From the NCBI GenBank assembly GCA_902363555.1, contig CABJAM010000001.1, positions 806,001 through 870,000 of the forward strand: DNA of 64,000 nt, read 5' to 3'. The DNA is from Lachnospiraceae bacterium. Its GTDB lineage: Bacteria > Bacillota > Clostridia > Lachnospirales > Lachnospiraceae. How positions within the stretch are numbered: the stretch's first letter is position 1; every line of letters begins with the position of its first letter. The notes beneath the pieces were generated by a model. The model had not been told where the DNA came from. It ran no database searches and worked only from the letters and a program-made list of their open reading frames with translations. Positions 1 to 10,529 of the stretch are shown piece by piece. The translations under genes were made by a program, and so were the position numbers.

Positions 1-1
1 G

Positions 2-3000
2 TCTTATACGATAAAAAATGCACGACATCTCTATAATTTACGCTATATGGAAGATTTTACCGATTCCCAGCGACAGGGAGATTATGAAGGACTTCAGACG
101 GCAGAGCGAATGTCCTACCTTCTGGATGAAAATTTAGATTGGGATGAATTTGTAGCTTCAGGCGCTTTATATGAATCTGGAGTTGCTGTTTCGGGCGGGG
201 ATTCAACAGAAGATGGTGTGATTAGAGAAACGGGCGTTGCGTTTCCATCAATCCGACGATTACGCAGCCGTTCGGAATTTGTCAGCAATAGCAGCAAGCC
301 ATATGTGATCTCCGGACTGACGATGACCGAAGATGGTAACTTGCATGCAAAGATGTATGCCTCTATATCAAAAAAATCATCGGAAACAGAAGGAATTGTG
401 AAGGGCAGTGTGGGCCTGTTCCTTATAAATGAAGGTCATATTAAAAATGTGACACTGGATGCTGTGGGTGTTTCCGGTAAAAATAAGGTCGGGGCGTTTT
501 GCGCTATAAACAGTGGCCTACTATCGGATCTTACCGTAGCTGATTCCGATACTTCCCGCAAAAGTCAGGTTACCGGTGTTGATTATGTCGGTGGTATATT
601 CGGTTGCCAGGAAATTGATGATGAAGCTTTGGCTGAACTTAAATACGATGGATTGACAAATCGTGCCCATATTTCCGGAAAGACCTACGTGGGTGGAATC
701 ACAGGTTATCTGTCCGCTGGAAAAAAACAAGAGATTAGCATCAGTGGCTGCAAAAATTACGGCCAATTGAGTGTTGTGGATACGGCTGAGGGCAAGGATG
801 GGAAAAATGAGACTGTCGGTGCTGCGGATGCGATGTATATTGGTGGCATTGCAGGATATGCTTTGGTGGATAAGACCGGGAACGATAAAAATTCAGGAGT
901 ACTCTTGATCACCGGATGCACCAGTTCACCTCAGTATACATTGAGTGAAATAAAACAAATTGTAGATGATGAACAGATTTTAAGTGCATCCCTCAAGGGT
1001 CTGTACGTCGGCGGCATTGTTGGTTATAATGACGGCGGTGATCTCGTCAATTGTAATACAGTTAAGGAAAGTGCTGCCAAGGAGGGGTATATCATCGGTT
1101 ACCGCTTTGTTGGCGGTATTGTCGGCTATAATGCCAGAGCCAATAATAGTGAGAGCAGTGTGCTTGATGGAAATGTGACCGGATTTTTATCCTCTAAAAA
1201 TAGTATCAATGCAGCTCATGTTATCGGTGATTCCTATGTGGGCGGTGTTGTGGGCTGCAATGCCCTTCCAAAGGATAACGGTAATAAAAAAGAAATTGAA
1301 CCAGACCGAAAAATGTCGGATAAGGTGGCAGTTCAAAACTGGACAAATCAGGGAATCGTTGTAGCACGTTCCAATTATGCCGGAGGGATTGCCGGATTTA
1401 ATTCCGGTAGTCTATCAAATTGTGTCAGTGATGTGGATAATAACGAAACGGTGAAGGCGGTGTCCGAATCCGGCAGCTTACAGGGCGATTATGTAGGTGG
1501 TATTGCGGGATATAACAGCGGAATGATCAGCTCAGATAAAACCAGGTCGGTGATCTGCTATGTGGCGGGAACCAATTACCTTGGGGGAATTGCCGGCTAT
1601 AATGCGATCTCCGGCGTTATAAAGGCGTATGAGGTCGGTGGTGGTTATGTTGTCGGTAAAGGCTGCTTTGTAGGCGGTTATGTGGGCCTGAACGCCTCCA
1701 TAAATTTACTGAGTTCAACGACACTAAAGGCCAATCCCAATGAAGTATCGGGAACATACTGTGTCGGCGGTACTCTTGGAGCTAATATGGCTGCAGTGGG
1801 TGCAGACGGTTCGTTGGCTTATATGGCGAACTTTCAAAATGATAATTTTCTTGGAATCCTAAAAGCGGAGGCATTTGCTGGTGGCTTTATGGGATATAAC
1901 GTATTATTGAAGGATAGCGGCCTGGAAAGCGGAGACAATGACAGGATAAGAGATGCAGCCAATGCGGCAATCCGCTCCTTTGAAGCCATACCAGTTCCAG
2001 GCAATGCCAGCGACGGAAGCAATCTTACGGGTGCAGAGGATATCTTGAAAAATATACTTACAGATGAAAAGCTGGAGGTGTCCGATACCGATCTTACTAT
2101 CAGTGGTAAAGCCGGGGTAAGCGGGGGCAGCCAGAGTAAATTCGGTGGCCTGACAGCCAGAATATACGTTGGTGGTGTTATCGGATATAATGAGGAAAGT
2201 ACGAAGGTGTGGATACAGAGCGTGACCAATATGACACCGGTAACTGCGACAGCATCCATAAAAAATGAAAATGAACAAAAGGAGCGCCTGGATGCCGATA
2301 AATTCACGTATTCTTATGCTGGTGGAATTATAGGTAAAGTATCAAAACAAATGATTTTATCCGAGTGTAGAAATCAGGATGTCGGCGATGTCACCGCACA
2401 GGGTACGTATCTTGGTGGCTTATGTGAGATTAATGAAGGCAAGATTTATAACTGCTATGTTTCCAGTATAGGAACAAATAACAGAGACTATGTGGGGGGG
2501 ATTGCAGGCCTTAATAAAAACGAGATTAATGGAACAGTGTTCGAAGATCAGACGGTTACAGGGCAAAATGTTGTCGGTGGTGTTGCGGCTGAAAATTTTG
2601 GGCAAATTTTGAATACGACCCTTCAAAATGCTAAAATCACAGCAGTATCCGATACAGGCGGCATTGCCGGCTATTCTGCAAAATCGGGTGAAATTTATGT
2701 AAAAGAGAAAAATCAGATATTTATTACTGCAACGGGAAGTAATGTCGGCGGCATTATTGGCAAAAATGAGGGTACCGTATCACCAAACATCGAAATAAAA
2801 CAGGATGTCTCTGTGGTTTCCGATGCTGAAGTTTCGGGCTCGGTCAAGGGCGGCAGTTTTGTCGGCGGATTTATCGGTTATAATGAAACCTCAGATAAAA
2901 TTATCTTAAAGTTCCATAATACGGCGGCGGTTACAGCAGAAAACGGTGACGCCGGCGGAATCATCGGAAAGAGCGATAGCGGTCAGATCACGGATTGTAC

Positions 3001-6000
3001 CAATGCGAACAATGTTTTAGCCTCAAACAGCGGTAATGCCGGTGGGATTATTGGTGTCAATGGCGGTACGATCACGAGATGTACCAGCAGTGATGATTCT
3101 GACGGCGGAGAAATTCTGGGTAATATATCCGCTCCTAATGGTACATGCGGAGGTATTGCCGGAATTAATAACGGCACTATAGAGAGCTGTGGCGTTAATT
3201 CCGATCAACTGTCCTTCATAGGCAAGACCTCTGGCGGCGGTATCAGCGGTCATAACATAGGGGATATTAAGAGCTGCTATGTCGGTGGCATAACTATTAC
3301 AAATCCTGCGGATGCGTCCAAAAGTGTCCTTGGCGGTATTACCGGGATGAATGAAGGCAGTGTTCTGAATTGCAATGCAGGAACGAAAGAGCATTGGGTG
3401 GATTTGAAAGCGAACGCATCTAATGTATCTATGGGCGGTCTTGTGGGGGTAAATAATGGAATGGTTGCCGGAGGTGACACTTATAGTACGGCTTGGGCGA
3501 AGCTTTCTTTTCTTCAGACGAACCAGGCATATTATGGAAATCTGGGAGGAATTGCCGGAAACAATACAGGAACGATCAGGGTATGTGAGTTTAACGGCCT
3601 GGTGGAAGGAACGTCCAATAATCCACAGTTGTCACCGGAGTATAATCCCAATACGGATTTTGAAACAAACGGGTCGGTCATCTATGGTTATGGTGGTATC
3701 GCGGGTGTCAATGGTGATTCCGGTGCTTCCTCCAGTGGGAAAATTGAGGATTGCTTCGTTAATACTGCAAAGATTACAGGCCTTGGTGATGCGAATAATA
3801 TTGCGAATATCGGTGGTGTGGCCGGAGTCAACGGTGTTGGAGCATCTATATCCGGGATATCTTTTGGAACAGGTTCTGATTTTAAGGTTGTATTTACCAG
3901 CAGTATAGATCAGGTTAAAAATGCAACCGCCAGCGTTTATGTTGGAACTAATGGCAGTACGACCGCGTATGCACATGCTGGCGGTGTGGCCGGATTGAAC
4001 AGTGGAAGCATTAGTAATATTGGTTTTGATGAAAAAAGCGCATCCTATGATGAGGAATTTGACAAAACCGGTGTTATTGTGGAAGATTATCGTGGTCATG
4101 CCGGAGGAATCGCCGGTCATAATCGAAGGACCGGAGTCACTGAGAATGTAGTCACAGGGAAACGCTGGCTTGTCTTTGCACAAAAGAATGCACAGGATAA
4201 TGGCTGTGGCGGCATTGTGGGGTATCAGGCGTTCGACAACACGATGAACCGTTGCATTAACCGGGCGACGGTTGTAAAAATGGATAAAAATTCCAATGGT
4301 GTCGGCGGTATTGTCGGCCGAATGGAAACAGCCACGGGTGCCTCCTTCACGGTTAGTAATTGTATTAATTATGGAACGATCCTGGGCGTCCAGCGTGTTG
4401 GTGGAATTGTCGGTGTATGGAAATATTATGGAGGAATCATTTCGGATTGTAAGAATTACGGGGATATTTCCAGTAGTGGAGATGGGGCCGGAGGCATTGT
4501 CGGTCAGTTTTACTCGATGTCCACAACCGCTGCGAATATCGTCCGGTGTGAGAATCATGGTTATATTTCCGGTTCAAATTCTGGAGGTATCGCAGGATAT
4601 GGGAAGGACAACTGTTACGTTCTTATTCAAAAATGTGTAAACACAGGTCTGATTGATGCCAAGGATACGAATGGTGGTATTTTGGGAGCATTGTCGAATA
4701 TAACAAGCGGCTCTGCCATCATATCCTGCAACAATTATGGTTACGGCTATAATAGTAATACGCTTAACGGTATTGTTTCCGAAAAAGCTGCAGCCATCAA
4801 GGTAACCAACTGTTTTGGAATCGCGGCTACAAGTTATCCCATTGTAAAAGATAGTGGGAATCATAGTGTAACCGCCAGCTACTATTTGCAGACGGACAGT
4901 ACCACCAGTAATAAAGGTAAGGGTGAAGCTGCTGTAATTGGTACTGTGAGCGGAACGGATAAATTTAAACTGACGATTTCGAGCACCGGAGAAATTGTGG
5001 GGCTTCCCGGATTTCCGACAGATCCGCTCAAAGCCTTTGACAAAAGTACATTGACTGATAAAGCGCTCATCGCGATGGGCAGTGCAAAGGATAATGTCCG
5101 TTATCAGGTATTTGATAAAGATAATGATTATTTTGATGCAACTATTAAAGGAAATATTGATGAATTGGAAGCACCTAAGACAATTACCTATACGGATAAT
5201 AACAGCGCTTCCTATAAGCTTACATGGAGTGCTGTGGAGAATGCCTCCTACTACAAATATTCAGCAGTCTTTTATGATGCCTCCGGTAACCCTCTGAAGA
5301 CGATAGAGGACGCTATTGTCTATGACAGCTCGGTTGTACTGCCCGTTGGGGATATCAATGGAAAAGTTATCGATCATATTAAATTTACCGTATCCGGCGG
5401 TGCGACGGCAATGGATAATGACGGAAAGCCTTATGAGGTTACGGCTCACAAAAAGGAACTGGAATTTAAAGTACCCCGGGTACTCCCAAGCCCTAAATAT
5501 CATCTGGAATTGGTTACGACAAATAATGGTCTGAAATACAGAGCCTATTTGGACAGTGACAGCCGGGATGAATATATTCAATTTTTCATGGATGTAAAGG
5601 GCATTGATGAGGCTGCGGCTGTCAACCTGTTATCCTCAGTGACCATAAATGTTCGGATTGGAAATAGTAATATGTCTATGGATGCAGCCACTGGTAAGTC
5701 CGAAGGCGTATATGATGGCAGTGATAGCAATATTATGATCTCGGCTTATGCAAGCTGTAAGGATTATACAAGCTCAGCCAAACCTATGAGGGAATCTCAG
5801 GCATATAAAGAAGGTACTTTTAAAGGCACCGGAGTTGCTCAGGTTTCATTAAGCCCAAATAAAAATGATAGTGTTGGTTTTATGGGTATAACTGCAAATA
5901 CATTAAGCTATCAGCTAAAAATAAAAGGTATATCTGAAAGAATATTATATATGCGTTCTGAGCTTGTTGCGGTTGACAAATCCCTGGGCGTTCCTGTAGT

Positions 6001-9000
6001 TGTTTCCAGCTCACAGCTCCGTACTTCAGACACGACTCAGGATTATGTGGCGACCACATTGGGTTCGCTGCCTGAAAACCTGCTGAACGGGGCATATGAA
6101 CAGCTTATGGTGCGCAGCTATCCGGCACTGATGTCTAATAATGTGGTCTATATGGGGCATACGGTAGATATCTCAGATATAAATGTGTCGGAGCGTACAG
6201 GTCTGAGTTGGGAAGAGCTGCTGGAACTGTGGGTGACTGTGGACAATGGTGTTAGTAAAGATGAAACAGATAATAAGCTGATTACAGAAGCGGACGGTAA
6301 GCGCTCACTTGCAGCCGGATTTGTCCTAGAGCTGGCATCGGATGGAACGTACACATTGTACTATAACACCCTGCTGGCAGCCATAGGATCCAATTATACG
6401 AATCCAACGGGAATGTCCTATCAGGTATTTTACAGTAAGCTTGATGCTACCCGTTCTACCGTATCAATGCCGGTCATCCATGTTAATGATATGGCCAGAG
6501 ATGGAAGTGACGGTGATCCAAATTCTGAAACGATGGAAATCACCTGGGATCTGGAAAATTATAGGAATGACGAGGGTAAGAGTAACTACACGGTAGGTGC
6601 TGTCTATGATTACATTATCACCGGTACGACACTGGATAATAAAACCGTTCAGATCCGGGCAGGTGTGTTCACAACAGAAAAAGATAAAGAAAATGTTTTA
6701 AAGCTGGATACGGGTACCTGGAATTATGATAAGGTCTTAATATCCATCAGCCGGAGAGGTACAGCGGATAAAAATGGCATGACGGAAATCTTCCCGTCTG
6801 GTGCAACGAAGGAGTGCTCCCTGAAAGTGCGCTTTTCACAGATCACAAGACCTGAAATATCGCTGCATAAGGACTCCAGCGGTGTGGTACAGAAGAATTC
6901 ACTGATTTATGATGTGACCTGGAATAATGTACCAGCCAATGAGCGTCTTCCAGAGAATGATGTCACCAAATCCGATTTAGCTGGTTACGAGGTGACCGTG
7001 GAATCCGCATCGCTTGGTGTAAAGACATGGACATTCCCTGCGGACGAAGAGATGCTCGCTAAAGACAAACTTACCGTGATGTTGGATCTAAATTCATATG
7101 GGCGCGGGGAAACGATTGCTGTTTCGGTCCGAGCTCTGGCAAAATCCGGGGAGAAGATTAATTACCGGAACGGTAGCAAGGGCGTGGTACGAGAATTGAC
7201 GCTGCCAAGCCGTCTGGATGTTCCAACAACGAAAAATTTGACTCTGGAGCCTGAATATAGTATGACATCATCGATGACGCTGGAGGAATTTGAAACATCC
7301 GGAATCAAATTACATATGAGTGAGGACAGCGGTATACAGCAGGGCAAATATCAAATGGCGGTTGCCGTATTTGACGAGCCGGACAGCAATACCGAGGATA
7401 CATCGAAGGTACTTAATTCCGGTGACGGCACAGAGCCAGGTTACTGGAATAGCGGAGCAATAGAGACTATTTTCGGAAAGGAATCGGGCCAGCCAATGAA
7501 CGGCGACCTGACGGATTCGGAATATATCTTGAAGCTGGATGATGCTTACGCTGGAAAATGGCTTAAAATAGCGTTGAGAAGCACCTCTGAAAGTAATGTC
7601 AGCTCGGAATGGTCTGATGAGGATGCCACAGAAGACGGCACCGTAAATTACCGATGGTTGAGAATACCGCGGATACAGGTGGAAACACCGGAATTAAAGC
7701 AGGATCAGATCCGTCTGTATTATGATGGAGAGGGCAATCCGGCGACCGGGGGAACGGATCTGGATCTTCGGGTGGATCAGCGTACGCTGACCTTCTTAAC
7801 TGTAAATAATGTGGATCAGTACCAGCTTCAAATCATCCGTACAGCTAAAATGGATGAAGTTAACGATCCGGTAAATCAATATACGGTTTCCTACATGGAC
7901 TGGATCTATTTGGAGAAGTCCGGGGAAGGGTATAATGTATTCTATCTGACCTCAGACCCTGGAATCATACTGGCAAAGGACAGTACACAGCCCGTTTGCC
8001 ATATGAATAAAGATGCCTGTTTTATCGGCTATGCCTCAAAGGATGCTAAGGTGCGGCTGCCATATACGGGAACCATACATGATGAGGCCTATGATAAGGA
8101 TTATCAAACCGCTTCCTTCCTGCAGTTGACCAGTGACGCTTCCGGAGAAACACAGGTAACTATAATCTTACCGGATGCCGAGGATATCATTGGCAATGGA
8201 AGTGTTAAAACCGTATTATTTACGTCACAGGTATCTGTTCAGGCCAGGATTAGTGAAAGTTTATCCGAGAACTATGCGGATTCTATGGTAAACAACTGGT
8301 ATCGCACGGTGAACGGAGGAAGTGAAATTGTGACCTTGACCGATTATGCGGATGCGCCCAATATAACTCTTCAGGGTCTGGAGATTTCCGAGCGCGAGCA
8401 TACGGCCTACGAGTTGTCTGTAAGTGCTAGAAACTGGCTCGTATATAGGTTTGAAATCCTGGATGGCACCGGCAACATTATAGCAACACGTTATGTCAGT
8501 GCATACGGGGTTGGAACCTCGGATATCGAAACGTTGGCGCTCCTTTCCGACGCGGATTTTGCCGGGTATGGCGGGCACATGGTAAACATCTATGCTGCGG
8601 CCATTATTAAAGGTCAGAAAAACAGCAGCGGTGTTGCCGGAGGACTTAGCCAGTGGACGGAGGCCATATCGATGATGTTTCCGGAATTAAAGCTGGTGAA
8701 GCCTGAGGTTACGGTGGCCGACGGCATACAGACGGCTAAGTTGATAGCTCCTGACCTTACGGAAACAGAAGCAAGTGTGAGGACGAAGACCTACACATGG
8801 ACCGGAGATAAGAAAGCAGGCAGCTACAATTTGATCATTAATGGTCAGGTGTTTAATACTGCTGATGTTACCAATGATAAAGTAACGTCACTTGTGGCAT
8901 CCGCAAACGTAGAAGCGGGAGCATCCAATGGGGCATTAAATGCGCCGGAAACACAGACACCGGCGTCGCCGGATACTCAGACATCTGGGCCAGCGGATAC

Positions 9001-9328
9001 GCACACACCGGAAACGGCGGATACGCAGCAAACGACGGAGACTCAGACCGGACAGCAATCCGATACGCAGCCTCCGGTACAGATGGATTCTCAGCTGCCG
9101 ACTCAAACGGAAGCACAGCTCTTGGCCGATGTTACGCTTGAGATTCAGGTCACAGGTGACATGGTGATTTATAAATTGACAGTGCCGGATTCCAAGCAGG
9201 ACATTGATATTCCGGGTTATGCAAAGACCGGCTTCTCCTTTTTAGTAACGGGGAGCGCTTATCTGGAAATCGTACCAGTGCCGCTGGATGATAATTATTA
9301 TTCAGAAGCCTATACGGTTCCGGAATGA
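2..9328 (+). CDS. Giant GLUG-repeat surface protein, 5' end outside window
   Basis: The reading frame is open from base 2, so the ATG at 47 is probably internal and the N-terminus lies upstream. From that Met the visible part is 3093 residues. Residues about 120-1560 hold a GLUG-like repeat, GG(I/V)xGYN followed by a short strand and a Cys- or Asn-rich turn; I counted about 37 copies by eye. This pattern is typical of beta-helical surface adhesins. From about residue 1725 the sequence changes to fibronectin-III-like strands (for example LTWSAVENASYYK). Residues about 2955-3025 form a Thr/Gln/Pro-rich linker before a last small domain. There is no LPXTG motif and no C-terminal membrane helix. 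Three prepilin-like genes follow at once, which suggests the protein is part of a pilus or pseudopilus. Binding target unknown. Family assignment is by motif only. Confidence 0.8.
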   Translation, partial: SYTIKNARHLYNLRYMEDFTDSQRQGDYEGLQTAERMSYLLDENLDWDEFVASGALYESGVAVSGGDSTEDGVIRETGVAFPSIRRLRSRSEFVSNSSKPYVISGLTMTEDGNLHAKMYASISKKSSETEGIVKGSVGLFLINEGHIKNVTLDAVGVSGKNKVGAFCAINSGLLSDLTVADSDTSRKSQVTGVDYVGGIFGCQEIDDEALAELKYDGLTNRAHISGKTYVGGITGYLSAGKKQEISISGCKNYGQLSVVDTAEGKDGKNETVGAADAMYIGGIAGYALVDKTGNDKNSGVLLITGCTSSPQYTLSEIKQIVDDEQILSASLKGLYVGGIVGYNDGGDLVNCNTVKESAAKEGYIIGYRFVGGIVGYNARANNSESSVLDGNVTGFLSSKNSINAAHVIGDSYVGGVVGCNALPKDNGNKKEIEPDRKMSDKVAVQNWTNQGIVVARSNYAGGIAGFNSGSLSNCVSDVDNNETVKAVSESGSLQGDYVGGIAGYNSGMISSDKTRSVICYVAGTNYLGGIAGYNAISGVIKAYEVGGGYVVGKGCFVGGYVGLNASINLLSSTTLKANPNEVSGTYCVGGTLGANMAAVGADGSLAYMANFQNDNFLGILKAEAFAGGFMGYNVLLKDSGLESGDNDRIRDAANAAIRSFEAIPVPGNASDGSNLTGAEDILKNILTDEKLEVSDTDLTISGKAGVSGGSQSKFGGLTARIYVGGVIGYNEESTKVWIQSVTNMTPVTATASIKNENEQKERLDADKFTYSYAGGIIGKVSKQMILSECRNQDVGDVTAQGTYLGGLCEINEGKIYNCYVSSIGTNNRDYVGGIAGLNKNEINGTVFEDQTVTGQNVVGGVAAENFGQILNTTLQNAKITAVSDTGGIAGYSAKSGEIYVKEKNQIFITATGSNVGGIIGKNEGTVSPNIEIKQDVSVVSDAEVSGSVKGGSFVGGFIGYNETSDKIILKFHNTAAVTAENGDAGGIIGKSDSGQITDCTNANNVLASNSGNAGGIIGVNGGTITRCTSSDDSDGGEILGNISAPNGTCGGIAGINNGTIESCGVNSDQLSFIGKTSGGGISGHNIGDIKSCYVGGITITNPADASKSVLGGITGMNEGSVLNCNAGTKEHWVDLKANASNVSMGGLVGVNNGMVAGGDTYSTAWAKLSFLQTNQAYYGNLGGIAGNNTGTIRVCEFNGLVEGTSNNPQLSPEYNPNTDFETNGSVIYGYGGIAGVNGDSGASSSGKIEDCFVNTAKITGLGDANNIANIGGVAGVNGVGASISGISFGTGSDFKVVFTSSIDQVKNATASVYVGTNGSTTAYAHAGGVAGLNSGSISNIGFDEKSASYDEEFDKTGVIVEDYRGHAGGIAGHNRRTGVTENVVTGKRWLVFAQKNAQDNGCGGIVGYQAFDNTMNRCINRATVVKMDKNSNGVGGIVGRMETATGASFTVSNCINYGTILGVQRVGGIVGVWKYYGGIISDCKNYGDISSSGDGAGGIVGQFYSMSTTAANIVRCENHGYISGSNSGGIAGYGKDNCYVLIQKCVNTGLIDAKDTNGGILGALSNITSGSAIISCNNYGYGYNSNTLNGIVSEKAAAIKVTNCFGIAATSYPIVKDSGNHSVTASYYLQTDSTTSNKGKGEAAVIGTVSGTDKFKLTISSTGEIVGLPGFPTDPLKAFDKSTLTDKALIAMGSAKDNVRYQVFDKDNDYFDATIKGNIDELEAPKTITYTDNNSASYKLTWSAVENASYYKYSAVFYDASGNPLKTIEDAIVYDSSVVLPVGDINGKVIDHIKFTVSGGATAMDNDGKPYEVTAHKKELEFKVPRVLPSPKYHLELVTTNNGLKYRAYLDSDSRDEYIQFFMDVKGIDEAAAVNLLSSVTINVRIGNSNMSMDAATGKSEGVYDGSDSNIMISAYASCKDYTSSAKPMRESQAYKEGTFKGTGVAQVSLSPNKNDSVGFMGITANTLSYQLKIKGISERILYMRSELVAVDKSLGVPVVVSSSQLRTSDTTQDYVATTLGSLPENLLNGAYEQLMVRSYPALMSNNVVYMGHTVDISDINVSERTGLSWEELLELWVTVDNGVSKDETDNKLITEADGKRSLAAGFVLELASDGTYTLYYNTLLAAIGSNYTNPTGMSYQVFYSKLDATRSTVSMPVIHVNDMARDGSDGDPNSETMEITWDLENYRNDEGKSNYTVGAVYDYIITGTTLDNKTVQIRAGVFTTEKDKENVLKLDTGTWNYDKVLISISRRGTADKNGMTEIFPSGATKECSLKVRFSQITRPEISLHKDSSGVVQKNSLIYDVTWNNVPANERLPENDVTKSDLAGYEVTVESASLGVKTWTFPADEEMLAKDKLTVMLDLNSYGRGETIAVSVRALAKSGEKINYRNGSKGVVRELTLPSRLDVPTTKNLTLEPEYSMTSSMTLEEFETSGIKLHMSEDSGIQQGKYQMAVAVFDEPDSNTEDTSKVLNSGDGTEPGYWNSGAIETIFGKESGQPMNGDLTDSEYILKLDDAYAGKWLKIALRSTSESNVSSEWSDEDATEDGTVNYRWLRIPRIQVETPELKQDQIRLYYDGEGNPATGGTDLDLRVDQRTLTFLTVNNVDQYQLQIIRTAKMDEVNDPVNQYTVSYMDWIYLEKSGEGYNVFYLTSDPGIILAKDSTQPVCHMNKDACFIGYASKDAKVRLPYTGTIHDEAYDKDYQTASFLQLTSDASGETQVTIILPDAEDIIGNGSVKTVLFTSQVSVQARISESLSENYADSMVNNWYRTVNGGSEIVTLTDYADAPNITLQGLEISEREHTAYELSVSARNWLVYRFEILDGTGNIIATRYVSAYGVGTSDIETLALLSDADFAGYGGHMVNIYAAAIIKGQKNSSGVAGGLSQWTEAISMMFPELKLVKPEVTVADGIQTAKLIAPDLTETEASVRTKTYTWTGDKKAGSYNLIINGQVFNTADVTNDKVTSLVASANVEAGASNGALNAPETQTPASPDTQTSGPADTHTPETADTQQTTETQTGQQSDTQPPVQMDSQLPTQTEAQLLADVTLEIQVTGDMVIYKLTVPDSKQDIDIPGYAKTGFSFLVTGSAYLEIVPVPLDDNYYSEAYTVPE

Positions 9329-9374
9329 ATTGATAATTAACAAGAAATAAAATGCAACGGAAAGGATATCGGCT

Positions 9375-10037
9375 ATGAAAAAGAGAGTCTTGCGAAATAA
9401 AAAGGGTTCTGCCCTGCTGATTGCCATAGTCATTATGATGGTCGTCACAATGTTGGGTCTTGCACTTTTGCTGGTATCCTATTCACTGTTTGCAACCTCC
9501 AACCGGCAAAATAGTGCAGAACAGTGCACGGCTCTGGCCCAAAGCCTGAGTCGTGAGCTGGAGGAGGAAATTACCATTAGCCAATTTAAGGATTATGCAT
9601 CTCAGACTAAAGCACTAAATGATGGGAAGTTTCCTTTATGGTTCTATCTTAGATTTAATGTATGGCAGACCAATTGGCCATATTATAATTCTGAGGAGCG
9701 TGGGCATACTGAGGAATTTTCTAACCGTTATTTCAAGCTTGAGGGAAGTGGTGATGAGGTCAATGAGGCCGTCGACGACATTTCAATACTCATTTACTGG
9801 GAAAGTGAAGCAGATGCGGATAAGGCGGGAACTCAGTTGGTTGTGCAGGTTACCTGCACAAAGGGTAAACAAAAGAGCACGATCACATCTACTTACGAAC
9901 TGGTTATCGGAGCCAATGACTATGAGGATATTAAAACCGGGGATGAGGCAACGACAACACCTCAAAAGTATAATCCAGGAGGAAATACGATTGAAACCGG
10001 TGAAATCTGGAGCTGGAGTCTGACGGAACGGGAATAG
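9375..10037 (+). CDS. PilX-like prepilin-type protein
   Basis: A 220-residue protein with a basic N-terminus, then Gly11-Ser12 and a 23-residue hydrophobic helix (SALLIAIVIMMVVTMLGLAL). That layout matches a PilX/minor-pilin N-terminus with prepilin peptidase cleavage after Gly11. It lacks the usual Glu at +5, as is common in PilX-type (GspK-like) minor pilins. The rest is soluble and rich in beta-strand-type sequence, expected to sit outside the membrane. It starts 46 bases after the giant surface gene and is followed 40 bases later by another prepilin, so the genes should form one operon. The start has a GGAAAGGA-type ribosome site. The PilX label rests on the N-terminal helix and the gene order, not on full-length similarity. 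Confidence 0.75.
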   Translation: MKKRVLRNKKGSALLIAIVIMMVVTMLGLALLLVSYSLFATSNRQNSAEQCTALAQSLSRELEEEITISQFKDYASQTKALNDGKFPLWFYLRFNVWQTNWPYYNSEERGHTEEFSNRYFKLEGSGDEVNEAVDDISILIYWESEADADKAGTQLVVQVTCTKGKQKSTITSTYELVIGANDYEDIKTGDEATTTPQKYNPGGNTIETGEIWSWSLTERE

Positions 10038-10077
10038 ACGGCTGAAACCTGCGGTTTTAATATTAGGAGGTGGTTAA

Positions 10078-10467
10078 TTGAAACGAAATGTCCGATTTAA
10101 AGGAATAAAGGATGGAACCACGATGGTTGAGGTTCTAGTTGCATTCCTTGTGGTTATGATAATGATGGCCATGTTTTCAAAAGTAGTGACTGCATCGGTG
10201 AGTCTGCTGAACAAATCCAGAGAAAATATAGAGCGGACAGAGGCATTTAATGAGGAATACTATAAAGCTGCTTCACAGAGCGCCCAGGTAACAGCGGGCA
10301 CAGTGGCTTTGGTCGTGGATATGGATAAAACCTCCAATTATAACAGGGCTGGTCAGATTTCCCTAAAGCTTAGCGGTGACTTGCAGTACTATATATTTAA
10401 TAACATCAAACGTTATTCTTTTAAAGTCATTGAGCTGGATAACACTTCCGATACGACTAAGCCGTAG
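10078..10467 (+). CDS. PilV-like minor prepilin
   Basis: A 129-residue protein starting at TTG, chosen because AGGAGGTGG lies just upstream. The N-terminus has a classic type IV prepilin signal: a basic leader, Gly13, then TTMVEVLVAFLVV with Glu at +5 and a hydrophobic helix. The prepilin peptidase should cut after Gly13 and methylate the new N-terminus. The short C-terminal part is the exposed domain. The gene sits between PilX-like and PilW-like genes, so it is probably a minor pilin of the same complex. The small size and position resemble PilV/GspI-type subunits; this is inference from order and N-terminus. Confidence 0.75.
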   Translation: MKRNVRFKGIKDGTTMVEVLVAFLVVMIMMAMFSKVVTASVSLLNKSRENIERTEAFNEEYYKAASQSAQVTAGTVALVVDMDKTSNYNRAGQISLKLSGDLQYYIFNNIKRYSFKVIELDNTSDTTKP

Positions 10468-10529
10468 CTGTTTAATCGTCCTGTGGGGATTTAACGATAA
10501 AGAGTCTTTATTTGAGTGGAGAATGAGAT

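Noticed and set aside
3632..4558. 308-codon open frame on the minus strand
   Set aside because: It lies wholly inside the repeat region of the giant surface gene, has no ribosome site, and its protein is a low-complexity image of the Gly-rich repeats.
360..4730. Regular repeats considered as a CRISPR array
   Set aside because: They are coding, degenerate at DNA level, and irregularly spaced.
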